From positions 2,371,146 to 2,435,145 of the forward strand of contig JAJEKV010000087.1 in assembly GCA_021234155.1 (NCBI GenBank): a stretch of 64,000 nt of DNA, given 5' to 3'. The notes below the pieces were generated by a model, which had not been told where the DNA came from, made no database searches, and saw nothing but the letters and a program-made list of their open reading frames with translations. Shown piece after piece: positions 1-12,040 of this stretch. The DNA is from Isoetes taiwanensis (lineage: Eukaryota > Streptophyta > Lycopodiopsida > Isoetales > Isoetaceae). Within the stretch, counting starts at the first letter, position 1; every line of letters begins with the position of its first letter. The position numbers and the translations under genes were made by a program.

Positions 1-236
1 TACCGCGGACCGAAGTCAAGGCAATAAATTGACAAACTTTAGTTGCAGGTTTGATCTACGAGGTCAAACATTCAATGGGTGAGCCCCATCGTCATTGCTC
101 TCAAACACGGTAAGATCCGCATTTGCGTAGACTATCGCAAACTAAATCAGGCCATAGAGCGTGATCACTTCCCGCTTCCCTTCACAGACCAGGTTCTGGA
201 AGAGGTCGCTGGTCATGAAATGTACTCCTTCATGGA
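1..236 (+). pseudogene. Gypsy-1 reverse transcriptase, 5' piece
   Basis: This is the start of a Ty3/gypsy reverse transcriptase domain. It aligns base for base, with scattered changes, to 52225-52460 of the better copy (Gypsy-2), including the VCVDYRKLNQA-type stretch and the FPLPFTDQVLEEV stretch. The reading frame is already broken by small indels. The homology stops abruptly after CATGGA at 236 and resumes at 12079 with TGGATGG, so the missing sequence is displaced by an insertion rather than lost. The element's gag, protease and 5' LTR lie to the left of the window. Confidence 0.9.
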
Positions 237-239
237 AAG

Positions 240-777
240 CACAATTTCATTATAATGGGAAAATTTTTAGTAAACTGGAATTTTTTATTATGGGGGTTGT
301 ATAGACCTTATGTAGGGGTTGTATACACGTGTACAAAGACTCTATCATAGACCTTATGGGGGTTCTATACACGCGTGCTGTGTATCATACATACATGAAT
401 ATTTAGAGAACATAATAACACGGTATCATATACCAACTTCCAAACACAATAGAGACCAAAGTATGAACTATGTATGTCCCTAGTAACCTTCCCCTGTGTT
501 CCTAACCCCTTCCCCTTCCCTTTCCCTTCATGAGGTCTAACCCACGATCCGGGTTGGGAGTCAAGAGCTCACGCCATCCCATGCTGATTCTTCCCACCAT
601 ATGGGGGTACCTAGTCATTAGAAAAAGTAATTCCACAGATAATACTCACGGAAGAAGAGCGGACCCAACTCCACAAAACCGTTGTACTCATTGTAGTACA
701 CCCTAATAAGGCCATACATCCGTCCCCTTACAAATTTCATGAATGAACTCGATATGTATGCATCCAGAGTAAAAGCT
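240..777. other. No gene seen, AT-rich terminal region of the insert
   Basis: The interval holds short repeated phrases around 290-380 (CTTATG..GGGTTGTATA, GTATACACG) but no convincing coding frame on either strand. Confidence 0.4.
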
Positions 778-1083
778 AAATATCCAAAGACGAAGAAGAG
801 GCCTCAATTGCTGTAGCATCTCGGCCCGTGATAAGGAGGGGTTCAAGCATTCCCCTCATTGCAAGTCTCCTATAACATTCAGATGGATTAATTTCCATCA
901 GTGGCTCATGACCACAATCAAATCGCCCGTAATGAAGTTGATCAACTCCATTGTAAGCTCCTTGGTGGGACTGTGGCAACCTCCACTCCAAGAAATGGTC
1001 CCATAGTTCATCCATTCCGTGTCGCATTTAATGCCCGGGCATGCTTTGTGCCTTCCGAGTAGCCCAGGGAGGATTGGGTCCAA
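778..1083 (-). pseudogene. Coding-like fragment, unknown
   Basis: Two overlapping minus-strand frames (776-1027 and 898-1083) join into one protein-like stretch. It has a CDTEWMDELWDHFLEW segment and a following GVDQLHYGRFDCGHEPL segment. I do not recognise the family. The amino-acid composition (W, H, C and D spaced as in a folded domain) argues for a decayed exon rather than chance. It lies near the left end of the 11.8-kb insert and may belong to the same transposon gene set. Confidence 0.25.
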
Positions 1084-1099
1084 TCATTTAAAAAGCAAG

Positions 1100-1945
1100 C
1101 AAGGATCACCGACGAGCAAGGAACACGAGGAGAGCAAGTAGCAAGTTCAAGAGCAAGCAACAAGATCAAGTAGCGTGGAGCACGGAATGAAGTAGCAAGG
1201 AACAAGGATCAAGATCAAGTAGCAAGATGCAATGAACAAGGAAGATCAAGTAGCAAGAAGATCAAGGAACAAGGAAGATCAAGGAGCAAGAAGCAAGGAT
1301 CAAGATCAAGTAGCAAGGAACAAGATCAAGTAGCAAGATCAAGAGCAAGGAACAAGATCAAGTAGGAAGGAGCACGGGAATGAAGTAGCAAGGAACAAGG
1401 ATCAAGATCAAGTAGCAAAAGAGCAAGATCAAGAGCAAGGAACAAGATCAAGTAGGAAGGAGCACGGAATGAAGTAGCAAGGAACAAGGATCAAGATCAA
1501 GTAGCCGGAAGCAATGAACAAGGAAGATCAAGTAGCAAGAAGATCAAGGAACAAGGAAGATCAAGTAGCAAGAAGATCAAGGAACAAGGAAGATCAAGGA
1601 GCAAGAAGCAAGGATCAAGATCAAGTAGCAAGGAACAAGATCAAGTAGCAAGATCAAGAGCAAGGAACAAGATCAAGTAGGAAGGAGCACGCGGGGAATG
1701 AAGTAGCAAGGAACAAGGATCAAGATCAAGTAGCAAAGAGCAAGATCAAGAGCAAGGAACAAGATCAAGTAGGAAGGAGCACGGAATGAAGTAGCAAGGA
1801 ACAAGGATCAAGATCAAGTAGCGAGTAAGCAATGAACAAGGAAGATCAAGTAGCAAGAAGATCAAGGAACAAGGAAGATCAAGTAGCAAGAAGATCAAGG
1901 AACAAGGAAGATGAAGGAGCAAGAAGCAAGGATGAAAAGTGAGAA
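1100..1945. repeat. AAGATCAAGTAGC minisatellite with higher-order units
   Basis: About 850 bp is built from short phrases such as AAGATCAAGTAGC, AAGGAACAAGG and AAGATCAAGGAGC. They are arranged in higher-order units that restart with GGAGCACGGAATGAAGTAGC at about 1178, 1460 and 1777 (spacings about 282 and 317 bp). The 35-bp length difference is one extra internal AAGATCAAGGAACAAGG-type subunit. Both strands give low-complexity frames, which I treat as non-coding. Confidence 0.9.
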
Positions 1946-1978
1946 GTGAAAACAAGGTAAAAGAATTTATAGCTAACG

Positions 1979-2098
1979 AATCCAATAATGTTGAAGTATA
2001 ATACCAATAATGTTGAAGTATAATACCAATAATGCCGACGATAATACCAATAATGCTCATGATAATACCAATAATGCTGAAGTATTATACCAATAATT
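1979..2098. repeat. 22-bp tandem repeat (AATACCAATAATGYTGAAGT)
   Basis: Five head-to-tail copies of a roughly 22-bp AT-rich unit containing AATACCAATAATG lie directly after the AAGATC minisatellite. Confidence 0.9.
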
Positions 2099-2099
2099 C

Positions 2100-2790
2100 T
2101 ATAACGACTATAAAAGCAGCTCCATTCGGTAAGTCATTCATCTCCCATCATGGCTTATAATATTTATGATGATCGGGGTTTGAGACCATTCTTTGCTCCA
2201 TGAGCTACAATGATATTAATCGCTGATACATAAAGGTGTTAAGTCGATCCTTACTTACAATCCAAAGCGTAGGTCGTGGAGTGTGATTGCCCCGCCTTAC
2301 TCGTGTTGTGATCCATCTTCTTTGGGTTCCCGAGCCATGCCTACGAAATGAATGCGATCACAATAGCAGGATTGATGATGAGTGAATCATCGACTCTATA
2401 ATGCCATCAATAATATGTGCATCTAAATTATATGTATGCCATCAATAATGTGTGCATCAGATGTAATGATGTGTATTAAACACCTATTATAATAGATGTA
2501 AGGATGTTAGTATAAGCATAAATTAGGATGTATCGACAACGTATTAATTGTCCAAAATGCTTAAGTATTATAGCAAAAGAAATTACATACATGATTATCG
2601 AGAACATGACTGAGATTGAGAGCTTTTAGCTAATGCTATGTCCCCCCACATGTCAACAATGTATTTTGGAATCAACAGCCTTCTGGTCTTTTGCCATTTG
2701 CATCCCATGCATAATGTATGGCATCTAACTTCTCATACCTTGATGGATCCGATGGATTGGGTCGCCAACGTTTAGTTAAGCAACCCGTAT
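2100..2790. other. No gene seen
   Basis: AT-rich sequence lies downstream of the minus-strand DUF7869-type gene. ATGCCATCAATAATRTGTGCATC occurs twice near 2400-2460. Nothing else stands out. Confidence 0.4.
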
Positions 2791-2792
2791 AG

Positions 2793-5645
2793 TCACGCAC
2801 CAACAGGCATCCACCATGATACATAAATGTGACCATAATTGGTAGACTCTGGATCTAGGATGGCATCTTCTTCTGTAAAGCCCAACCACGTTGGAGTTTC
2901 ATCGTCTCCAGGTCGGACTAAAACAAACATACCTTTCGTAACATGTGCATGAGGATCGAACTCATCCATAGGCAACACTGGACGCCCATCATCCTGGCTG
3001 GCCCACAATATGTAGGCAAAGGTCTTACAAGCACAAATGCTTCATCGACCTCGGAGTAAATGCAGCTTGTGTAGAGGTTCTTGCCTTGTACGCAACCAAA
3101 AGTTATCATTTTGAGGTCGCCCCGAGATACATCTTCCAAACACAAAAGAATCTCGCTCCAAGAATCCATAGTTGCTTTGTAATCGTCGTGCAAACACACT
3201 ATCTTCTTGATTTTTGCAGAAGGAATTCCATAATGCTATGTAATTTGCCGATGTCGTCGCAAAGCCGTGGAGATCTTTCAATGTCTTCCTTGAGGGATAT
3301 TTTTAGGCACCCCCCTTGGTAACGTTGGCTCACCATTTTCATCCTCCTTCCACATTCTTATTCCATTTTCTCGAATCCACTCTTTATGGGTTGGCCGTGA
3401 TCTTATATTGCATAATGGGCCATTTCCCATCCATTTTAAATCGGAATAGCAATGGCTCGGTGATGGCCTGTTAGACGTTGGCCCTTATCGTGATATATCC
3501 CTTGACAAAGCCTTTCCAACTGGAACTTCATCCACAAAATATGGAACAGAGACTTTGCATTGCACTTGCTAAACAAGTAAAGCAACTCGTGCAAAGTTAG
3601 AGCATCCGATGAACTCATTAACGCTTAAAAGTTCCCAAACAATGCATCAATATCGCCATGAGTGTGCCCAACCATCATGAAGCCAACCTGAATCTCATCG
3701 AATACCTTAAGCCATGTCAAATAAGAGAGGTAGGAGAACACATATCTATTTTTATTTTGACCCGATGCATTATCCAACCGTAAGTAGAGATTTCGAGGAA
3801 GAGGATTGAAGCCTTCTGTTGGCACTAGAAGATGAAGGCATCTTCTTGTGTCTCCGCACTAGCTTATGTTGTGTTGGTCGAGTATCTTTTAGGGCTTGCA
3901 TCAATTTGTAATCTGAAGTCTCGCTTCCACACAAATCACCACACTTGTCTTCTTCCCAAGAACTCAAGATAGTGTAGGATCCTAGAAAGTGATCCAACAT
4001 GAAAGTTTGAGTCATCCTTCCAAAGATCAAGAGAGAAATGGCCATAAGCCCGCCCACCATGACCATGTGTCAATGCTCTCGCAAGTCAGCTTCTTCAAGC
4101 GATCTCCTCTCCAAACAGACTTTTATGTAGATGGTGACTTCTTGGTGTGAGTGTTTTGACCTGATCCATCTTATCATGTATTATGCAGAGGTGACTTTTC
4201 GGGCTTAACGATGTGATAATGCACGCCAATGCCAATATTGACTCCCTACAGAACGTTGTTCCAACATATGTGCCCGCCGTTGAATTGAAAGGTTGCGCTC
4301 TCCCTTATATCTTTTGTTCTTTCCAATTTCGCTTGATGACTACACATATGTTACACTTGAGAATGTCTGTATTTTTTGCTATGTCGACGCCCTGAAACTC
4401 TTTCTTCCAAATATTGTAAAAAAGAGGGCAAGGTTACACTCTTTCCCGGCCAATTCTTCCACCACGGTGCCCACCTCCTTATGTATGCTCTTTCTTATTA
4501 AGGATGGAAGGAAGTTTGCTAACATTCTCCCTTATATCATCCTTTCCTTTTTTTTCTATGTGGAATGCTCTCCTCGATTCTCACTAATGAAGGTATCAAG
4601 CACACTTTCTCAGAAGCTAGTGTCACAGATCTAGGCTTTTAGAGCTCAGATACCATGTTCACCCGCTTTTCCACCTAACTCGAACCTCTTCCTCCAACTA
4701 TAAAACGTAGACCGAAAGCAACTCCTAAAGCCACGCCAGCCATGCGAATTGACAAAGACTCCACCACTGCACCACTACTTTCGGCCCCGACCGCCTCAGA
4801 TAAGTTACACTCAACACATCAAAAACAAGCTTTAATCCTCGCATCGCTTTGATTGAGAATAAAATTTTTTCTTAAGGCACATACTTGTCGGCTCGCTTTT
4901 TTGACACATTCGCCCTTGCAAAGATGTTGATTTTAGATCACTCTTAATTGCCTTGAAGCGCCACATCCTCTCCTCCTTGCCATCCCCTTTGGTTCCCTCC
5001 CCGACCCTCTTCACATATGTATATTTCCTTTTCCTCTTGAATTGCTTCTCAACATCGCCTTCCAAGCACTCAACTTCTAAATCATCATGTTCGAGAGCAA
5101 AGCAAGAGCTTGTAAATGTTGTGAAACCGTCTCTACCATCATGAAGCAAAACAAAGATGGGTCTCCTGTGTTACTAGATCGTTAGCTATAGGCCTCTCAA
5201 AGACAAGCATGACATGACCTGATATTTTGGTTCCCCGTGGATCTATTATGTTACCCATCAAAAGCCCGACCTTTGATACACCCAAGAACTCATCGCCTAT
5301 AGCATCCCGAGGATCACTAAAGACTATATTCGCCCCAATATTTAGATCCTGCAGTGAGTGAAGAATGTAGCATGGCAAACCTAGTAGATCTGCTCGAGTA
5401 GTAGATCGCCTCATCTTCGTGCTTAAACAACCCGAGACCAAGACGGGCAGCTAGATTCTCATGACCTCCAATCTCCTCTACTATCTCCTTCTTCTTCATT
5501 TGTTGTCAGGTTGCTTGGTTCACCACAAAGTGAGCAAGTTGAAACCGATGTCCTGGGCCACGATGATGGACTACTAGATGAATCCTCTTGTGAAGAGGGC
5601 AAATTGAGGGATCTCAAGACGATCTTCACTTGAGGGCCACTCATT
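2793..5645 (-). pseudogene. DUF7869-type transposase-like gene, copy A
   Basis: A minus-strand gene is spread over several frames. Reading from high to low coordinates there is a Ser-rich N-terminus with SLCGEPSN (5459-5644), a K/R-rich stretch EKQFKRKRKYTYVKRV (about 5000), then IIHDKMDQVKT (about 4185-4150), YGHFSLDLWKDDSNFHVGSL (about 4045-3985), DNASGQNKNRYVFSYL and VGHTHGDIDALFGNF (3780-3628), and a C-terminal part ending in YGHIYVSWWMP near 2800. The D, N-K and GHTHxDID motifs are those I associate with the DUF7869 family of repeat-encoded proteins; the family assignment is from memory. Copy B at 56609-59680 shows the same order of blocks, so this is one gene, not several. The frame changes may be mutation or consensus error. 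It lies inside the 11.8-kb insert and may be its transposase. Confidence 0.65.
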
Positions 5646-5649
5646 TGGT

Positions 5650-5990
5650 TTTACATCCCTCTTAGGCCATCGAATGAATGTGCCTACCGCTTCACCAATG
5701 TTATCCGCCCCTCGCAGGGGACCGGAAGCTCGCCGATGGGATCACTGACTGCGGACCTCAATTGCTACATTTGAAGGATCTATTTCCTTCCCATGAAGAG
5801 TGGTTCTATTCAAAATATGTCCCCGGGCAACAATTGTCCCTCCGACGAATAGGTTGTACAGGGGAAAATTAAACCCGCTTCAATCAAGCAAGGCGATACT
5901 TTTTTTTAACATATGAAATAGAGGAAAATAAGCAAAAAAATAAGTTTAAAAATGGCTTATTTAGTACAAAAGTATAAATTTTGGTCCAAA
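5650..5990. other. No gene seen
   Basis: Spacer upstream of the minus-strand DUF7869-type gene. Its promoter would be expected here, but I see no clear TATA box. Confidence 0.3.
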
Positions 5991-5994
5991 TTTG

Positions 5995-6240
5995 AGCTAA
6001 TGAGCCATGGATGGCCATTTGGTGTAACGGTGAACACTTGATCAATCGCCATGGCGCCATTTGAGTCGAATGTTTGATCAAATGATGCCATGGCGCCATT
6101 TGATCCAAATTCACACCTATGGCACATTCATAGGTGTGAATTTGGATCAAATGGTTTATGGCTTCATTTGATCCAAACACCATTTTCGACTAAATGGCCA
6201 TGGCGCCATTTGATCCAACACCATTTCCACCAAATGGCTT
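5995..6240. repeat. ATGGCGCCATTTGATC repeat cluster
   Basis: The palindrome-centred phrase ATGGCGCCATTTGATC, or a decayed form of it, recurs many times in about 240 bp. It is often preceded by CATGG and includes inverted copies around GTGTGAATTTGGATCAAATG. The same core returns at 7630-7905 and 10035-10125. Confidence 0.85.
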
Positions 6241-6524
6241 AACTCCATCACAAAATCTACATCTAGGTGCCTATGTTATGCATTCTTGCTCCCATTGTTG
6301 TATATGTGTCAATAAGAGTGTGCATGCATAACATGGGCACCCCATGCCAACTTTGCAATTGAAACCAAGGTTCTGCGGTCCTAGCAAAGATTAATGTCAA
6401 GATTTGAACACTCTATACACATGGCAAAGAATAGAACGTAATTTATACCGTAAAAAAAGTGGACTTACTTGATATTAGATAGATCCATAGTGGTATGTCC
6501 CGGAGCAAAGAGATAGAACAGGAA

Positions 6525-7050
6525 AATGAAGCTGATCCCAGCAGATATATTGGCAGAAGAATGCGCCAAGAAGAGCGCCAAGAAGAAAGCGCCAAGAAAG
6601 ATTCGAGAAGAAGAAGGAGGATTCGCCAAGAAGAAAGCGCCAAGAATCACCTGGGATTTCTGTGAGCGCGAAGAAGAAAGCGCCGACAAAGACGCGACGC
6701 GCCTTTGCAAAGTTTCCGCCAGGGGCCGAGAAAAGAAGCGCCTTTATGCGAAGCGGCAACCGAGACTTAACAAAGCGGATTCGAAAGCGCCCGAACCGCG
6801 GCAACTAAAACGCCTCCGGCCGTGGCATGGTCGCATTAAGTGGGAGCACGGCGGCAAAGAGGGAGCTTTAAAGGCAAAGTACAATTTTCAAAACGGACGA
6901 TTCAAATTTGGACAGGTGGCAGTCAAATTTCAATATACGGGCGGGAATTTTGACTTTTATGTTAATTGCGGGCGGGCGGGAATTTTGAATTTTATGTTCA
7001 AATTTGGGCGGGCGGGCGTTTAGGCGGGAAATATTCGAATTTCAAAATTC
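6525..7050 (+). repeat. GCGCCAAGAAGAAA and GGCGGGAATTTT repeats in a long open frame
   Basis: A plus-strand frame stays open for about 165 codons from 6526. It is made of short repeats: GCGCCAAGAAGAAA units (Ala-Lys-Lys rich, 6560-6680), then two or three roughly 50-bp units of GGCGGGAATTTTGA plus an AT stretch (6935-7035). The coding potential is probably a by-product of repeat structure. The GGCGGGAA cores resemble E2F-type sites. I do not call a protein. Confidence 0.45.
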
Positions 7051-7630
7051 GAATTGTGGCGTGGCATGGCGCCTCGGCCACCCGCATGGGCGGAGTGGGC
7101 GGCCGGGCGGCATGGCGGCTGGGATCAAGGGTACGGGCGTTCGACCGCGACGGGCATGGGCGGGGTGGGCGGGGCATGGGCTTCAGGCCCGCCACGTTTT
7201 GGCATGGGCTTTAGCTGGATAGCGATGGGCCCTAGTTGGTCACTGTTTTTCTCAAGTTTTTTCATTCGCTTTATTCGTTGATTCCAGCTCCAAAGCTGAC
7301 CTTAGCTAGATACACACCGGTTTTCGACCACGAAGTCGCAAATGAAATGGACACCTGAGCTTAAAGCAACCCTTTTTCATCCTTTTTTCAGTGATTTTCG
7401 GCGCCATTTTTGCAGCTTCAATGGGCTTTTCAACACATCTAGATACACACCTGTTTTAGGGACCAAATTCAAGGGCCAGCATTTCAAATGGAAATGGACA
7501 ATTCGAGCTCAACAAAATGTGGAGACGTAAGCTAGCTTACCTCAAGGGACGTGTATGTCGCCTACTTGCATTGTTTGTTTATTAAATGTTTTATTTAGAT
7601 GCATGGTAACCACTTTAGGGTCTTATAGTT
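7050..7630. other. No gene seen, GC-rich then AT-rich
   Basis: GGCATGGGCGG-type phrases recur between 7070 and 7210. After that there are two copies of a CTAGATACACACC(G/T)GTTTT phrase (about 7303 and 7439). No recognisable gene. Confidence 0.4.
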
Positions 7631-7905
7631 GATAAATGGCCATGGCTTCATTTGGATGATTGAGTGCACTTTAGGAGTCTTAGCTTACTTTAGGATGCCC
7701 GTAGCTTACCATAGGGTCTTGTTGTTGGTAAATGGCGCCATGGCGCCATTTGATGTGTATTAGCATACATTTGGGACTTGTTGTTAAAATGGCGCCATGG
7801 CGCCATTTGATGTGTATTAGCTTACCATAGGGCCTTTTGTTGTTATAAAATGGCGCCATTGATGCGCCATTTGATGTCTATTAGCATACATTGGGAACTT
7901 GTTGT
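7630..7905. repeat. About 60-bp tandem repeat with GGCGCCATGGCGCC core
   Basis: Three good units begin at about 7730, 7787 and 7848, and a decayed one at about 7633. Each contains AAATGGCGCCATGGCGCC, then ATTTGATGTGTATTAGC and a TTGTTGTT stretch. The core is a nested perfect palindrome. Confidence 0.9.
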
Positions 7906-8815
7906 TTGCCTAGTCATCCTGGTTCGAGGGTCGCTTGTTCTCGCCCATTTGTGGTATCTCAAAATGATCATGCCAGGTGCCTTCCACCATCTCCCCGATC
8001 CACTCTCCTTCAACCATCTTCCTCAATATTGGGCGGCGGGGAGTGGTTTGACCGGGTGGAGGCCTCTTCGACCAAACGCAGGATAGGCATACGACAGCCT
8101 CCGCGGCTTATGCATCGATCGATATTAAAATGGTGTTTACGGGGCCATTTGCCAACCACAACCTATTGTCCGCCGCTTGTTCAAACCATTTACCGATGCC
8201 TCTTTGTTGTCGATGCCTCTTTGTTGCAGCCTATCTTTACGCGGCGAAACACAATTTCAATCCCACCGCATTATGATGCCGATAGACGTGCACCGGTGCA
8301 TGGAAGTACGCGGTGAGCTCCTCTATCGCTACAGCTCTAAAGGAGATCATAGAAGAGAGCTCAGCCTCCTTATAAGGGAGACAGACACGTAAACAAATTC
8401 TAAGATTTACCAGCCGTGTATCTTGGTCCAAATGAAGTTGGTTGCCAAGAGCTGGCCGCGAGGATTGATCCGGTGGTCCGTGGAAGATACTTTGAAGCGT
8501 AGAATAATTGTGTACTATGTGGACCGGAAGTTTTATGATCCCATCAGAATGTCCGCTAGCATTGCAAATGTAGCCGGTTCGGGCGAAGAAGCAAGGCTCG
8601 GCCGCCGCCGCACAACAGCCTTTGAAGAAGCCGACATCAAAGGTCCACAAGAAATCTTGAGGGGCTTTATGATTCTTCGCAATCGGATGAACGAAGTCAA
8701 AAAACTCGCCTTCATTCGCTGTCAAGGCAATAGCCCAACATAAACTACCCGCCATTGTGGACACGGCCCGGCTAAAAACAAAGGAGCAAGAAGAAGACAA
8801 GACAACCTAGGGATA
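7905..8815. other. Weak coding-like sequence, unassigned
   Basis: Open frames of 60-190 codons occur on both strands and overlap one another. The plus-strand frame 8423-8743 is the longest one that leads into the K/E-rich region downstream, so it could be an upstream exon of that gene. I cannot identify it. Confidence 0.25.
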
Positions 8816-10690
8816 CACCCGCAAATGACAAAGACTCCTCATCTTCTACCGAGGATGTCCAGAACCGGAGGAAGGAAAGGCGGCGGGCAAGAGGAAAGTT
8901 AAGAGAAAGGATCACAAAGATCCGTGATATGGAAAAGAAGGAAAAGAAACAATCTAAAGAAAAAGGAAGAGAAGGAAAAGGAAGAGAAGGAAAAGGAAGA
9001 GAAGGAAAAGAAAGAGAAGGAAGATAAAGAAAAGAGGGAAAAGAAGGAAAAGAAAAGGGCAAGGAAAGAAAAGGATAGGGAAGGCAAGGGGCGTAAGGGA
9101 AGGAAAGGCGACATGTGAAACGGAGGGAAAGGAAGTGGAGACAGAGGAAACGGATGGGAAAAGAAGAAGCACAGGCCGGAGACCCTTGAGAAGGAGAGGA
9201 CACCAAAAAAAACAAAGGAGAGCGCCGGACTCCAAGTCCCTACGGAAGTCCTAGAAGTGGTGGTGAACCTCCGAGCCCAAGGCATAGCGAGGATCCCATG
9301 GACACACCGCCAAAAGGGTCCCCATTAAGAAGCTAGAGCCAAAGAAGCTCACATTAAGAATAGCTCAAAGACTTGCTAGAGGTGCCCGCAAATCTTCGGG
9401 TGGAAAGGTCGAAGAGGAAAAGACTCAACAGAGAATACACCGCAAAAATTTACGATCACCCAAGATCCGCTTCCTCCTGTCACATTCATTAAAAAATAGA
9501 CGGTTCAAATTATATCAAGGACCAGCAAATCTGACATCTAGACCAAGGAATATGGAGCACGCCAAAACTTTGGTGGAGTCCTTTCAGAGAGACCCACATC
9601 CGCCTTCACTCCTCACCGATGTGATTCCATTCAATCCCCTCACAAACAAACCGGTCCCTTGGAAAACCGAGGATGACCTCATGGGGATGCACTATTATAT
9701 AGTGAATGGTAATCATTCGGGCTTATGGCTGCTCAACTTGTATGTAGAAGACTCTAAGACACCAAAGTCCCAAGAGCAAATGTCAAAGATTTATCTTCAA
9801 CGGAATTGCCGAAAGTGTTGTCCGCGCAAACCAACTTAACAGAATGCCTCGCAGCTCGGGCTTTAGAAGTCAATGATATCACCGCTAAGACTATTTTCAA
9901 AGAGCCATTCATTGATAACATAACCCACCAAGCGGCAGCAATATGCTCTGGCGCGGGAAGCCCGATCCATGGGACGCGGGCAATCTCGCCGTAACCATAC
10001 AAGGTACATGTTTTAATTTTCAGAAGATATGAAATGGCGCCCATTTGGCGCCATTTGTTCACTCAAACGGCGCCACGGGCGCTTATTTTCACTAAATGGC
10101 AGCCACGGCGCCATTTGCTCATTAAATGTTCAAGTCTAACTTTGTTGTTTCCGGGCCAAGCTATCCGGCTCTCGGGCCGGTTACCATGCGCGGTAAGCAT
10201 CCTAAAGATTTCAACCTGGGTCTTCATGCCGAGGATATTTTTCGCTTATTCGCGGTCCCTATGGAACTTGTGGAAATCTTGCAAGCTAAAAAGACAACAA
10301 GGGACAAACTATTACCCAGAATCGGCAAAAGAATCTGACTACTTCAAATGTAATTCTACCCGAGGTGCATGAGGGGTATGGACTACTTAAGATCGCCTGC
10401 TCCTCGCTCCGTGAAGTGCCGGATGGGAAGACCTTCGCCAAGGTCACTAGTGATTATTGGTAAGCAATTCTTCAAGGCAAGGGCAAAGACACTAAGATCC
10501 ATATCTTTCTTGAAGAAGGAGATTTTGCATACGCGGAAGGATAATTTTCCGAGGAAGTTCAAGTCCTTCATCGATCTCAAGATCGCAGCAGCGGGCTTCG
10601 AGGATACCGACCTGATTTCCATGGCCACCTTGCATAGTAAGTGGGTTGAAACCGAGTGGGCAAGGAAGGCATTTTCGTGAACGTACACCG
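8815..10690 (+). pseudogene. K/E-rich protein with NGNHS (ParB-like) motif, broken
   Basis: A plus-strand gene is read across several frames. It begins with a basic stretch (DVQNRRKERRRARGKLRER, about 8856), followed by a long KEEKE repeat (8930-9110). Then comes a folded-looking region with LVESFQRDPHPPSLLTDV (about 9570) and MHYYIVNGNHSG (about 9690). NLTECLAARALEVNDITAKT (about 9830) and FKEPFIDN follow. The 'YxIxNGxHS' block after an LT..PFNP segment resembles a family of plant proteins with a ParB/sulfiredoxin-like fold; this is from memory and tentative. A GGCGCC repeat (10035-10125) interrupts the coding region. It could be the second gene of the 11.8-kb insert, on the strand opposite the DUF7869-type gene. 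Confidence 0.4.
10035..10125. repeat. GGCGCCATTTG repeat, third cluster
   Basis: Three or four copies of (A)TGGCGCCATTTG or CGGCGCCA lie within the broken NGNHS gene. They match the cores at 5995-6240 and 7630-7905. Confidence 0.7.
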
Positions 10691-10699
10691 CCTTGGCAA

Positions 10700-12040
10700 G
10701 ATTCATACGCAATGTTGTCTTGAAGAGAGAGGATAATCAAGACTTCCGCTAGGCGGTTGAACTAACGTACAAAGAAGGGACAAGTTGTTTGCACTCCCCG
10801 CATCAAAGATCCTTGATTGCCCCCCGACACTAGAGGCATATTTCCAATGTGGGACAAAACCACACTAACAAATTTCTTTTTAATATACCAGAAAGAACAC
10901 CACAAATGATTCTTTTGATAGTAGTCTTTGCAAGGCCGAGCACAACTTTTTGATTTCATCTCAGATTGGATGATCCGATTCCAGATCCGTGAGTTTATAT
11001 TGGCATGTATGAGGATCTAATACAAGAATCCGGGCCCCCTGTGAGTTCAGAGGCCCATTCACCAGTGTATGCCACAAAGATTCAAAGCCATCAAGGTCCT
11101 CCCCGTCGGGTTATTGACTCCTCAAGTTCCCCTTCAACGATCATCCTCAAGAACCGCCACCGCCTCGTGGCCTAACTAAGAAGACGTAAGACGGGAGACC
11201 GAGGCTATGGTCGGAAGCTCAAGAACAGCCAGATTCAGTAATACCGGGCAAGGCTTGCCTGTGGGACATAATTATGAGAAACCACCGGGTCCCCGCTACA
11301 TGCTCGCACTCGCAAGTAAAATGGTACCGCCAGAAATGTGGGTGTTTGATTACTTCTCTTGTGGTTCTTTTGGCGTGGCTTCATTGTGAATAAGAGATTT
11401 TGCATTGTATTCGAAGTGACCCGCTTTTAAGCATGAGTGCCTAAAGGGGATTCTAGATAGGCTTGACCGCCATCCATCCTACCATCATCGCAATGCCTCG
11501 CGGATGAGAGACCACCGGCCAGAGTTGAAGAAGCTATAGATCCACCAAATCCAGATGCCCGAAGCTCCACCCGATGTGGACTATGATGTGATCAAGAATA
11601 CACAATTCAATATGGACATTCTTGATGATCCCACTTCACCGCCAATTGCCGCTCGAGAGCTTTCTCGGGAGATCCTATGGTTGCTTCTTCTAGCCATGGC
11701 CCCGCCATACCGGGAACCCCGATCCTATTAGGAGCCTCGCTCCTCGATGAGGAACCCCGAATTTTGTATGAAAATAATGTAAATTGTACACTAATACTTT
11801 TGTATACGTCATTTCTTCCGAAGTCCTTGCCTGCTTTTGGCAAATTTTTTAATATGCAAATCTATGAATTCGAATTTTAACTATTTTTGTGATGTTATGT
11901 TTCTCCAAACTTCATTTTATGCAATGCTAGAATTTTTAATGGCCAATAAATGGCACTTTAGATGCATATTTTTTTTAAATGGCTTCATAATTGCTCAAAA
12001 ATTGGCATAAATTTGACTAAAAAGGATTTTCGCTCCTAAT
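10700..12040. other. No assigned gene, right part of the insert
   Basis: Weak plus-strand frames (for example 11207-11389) are Pro/Arg/Ser rich and show no family I know. From 11760 the sequence becomes AT-rich up to the inverted terminal repeat at 12078. Confidence 0.35.

Noticed and set aside
1100-1945. CRISPR array
   Set aside because: Units are directly tandem without unique spacers, and the context is eukaryotic transposons.
1746-2060. Leu/Phe-rich minus-strand frame across the minisatellite
   Set aside because: Direct product of the AAGATCAAGTAGC repeat read backwards; the repeating LLLDLPCSLIF pattern follows the DNA unit.
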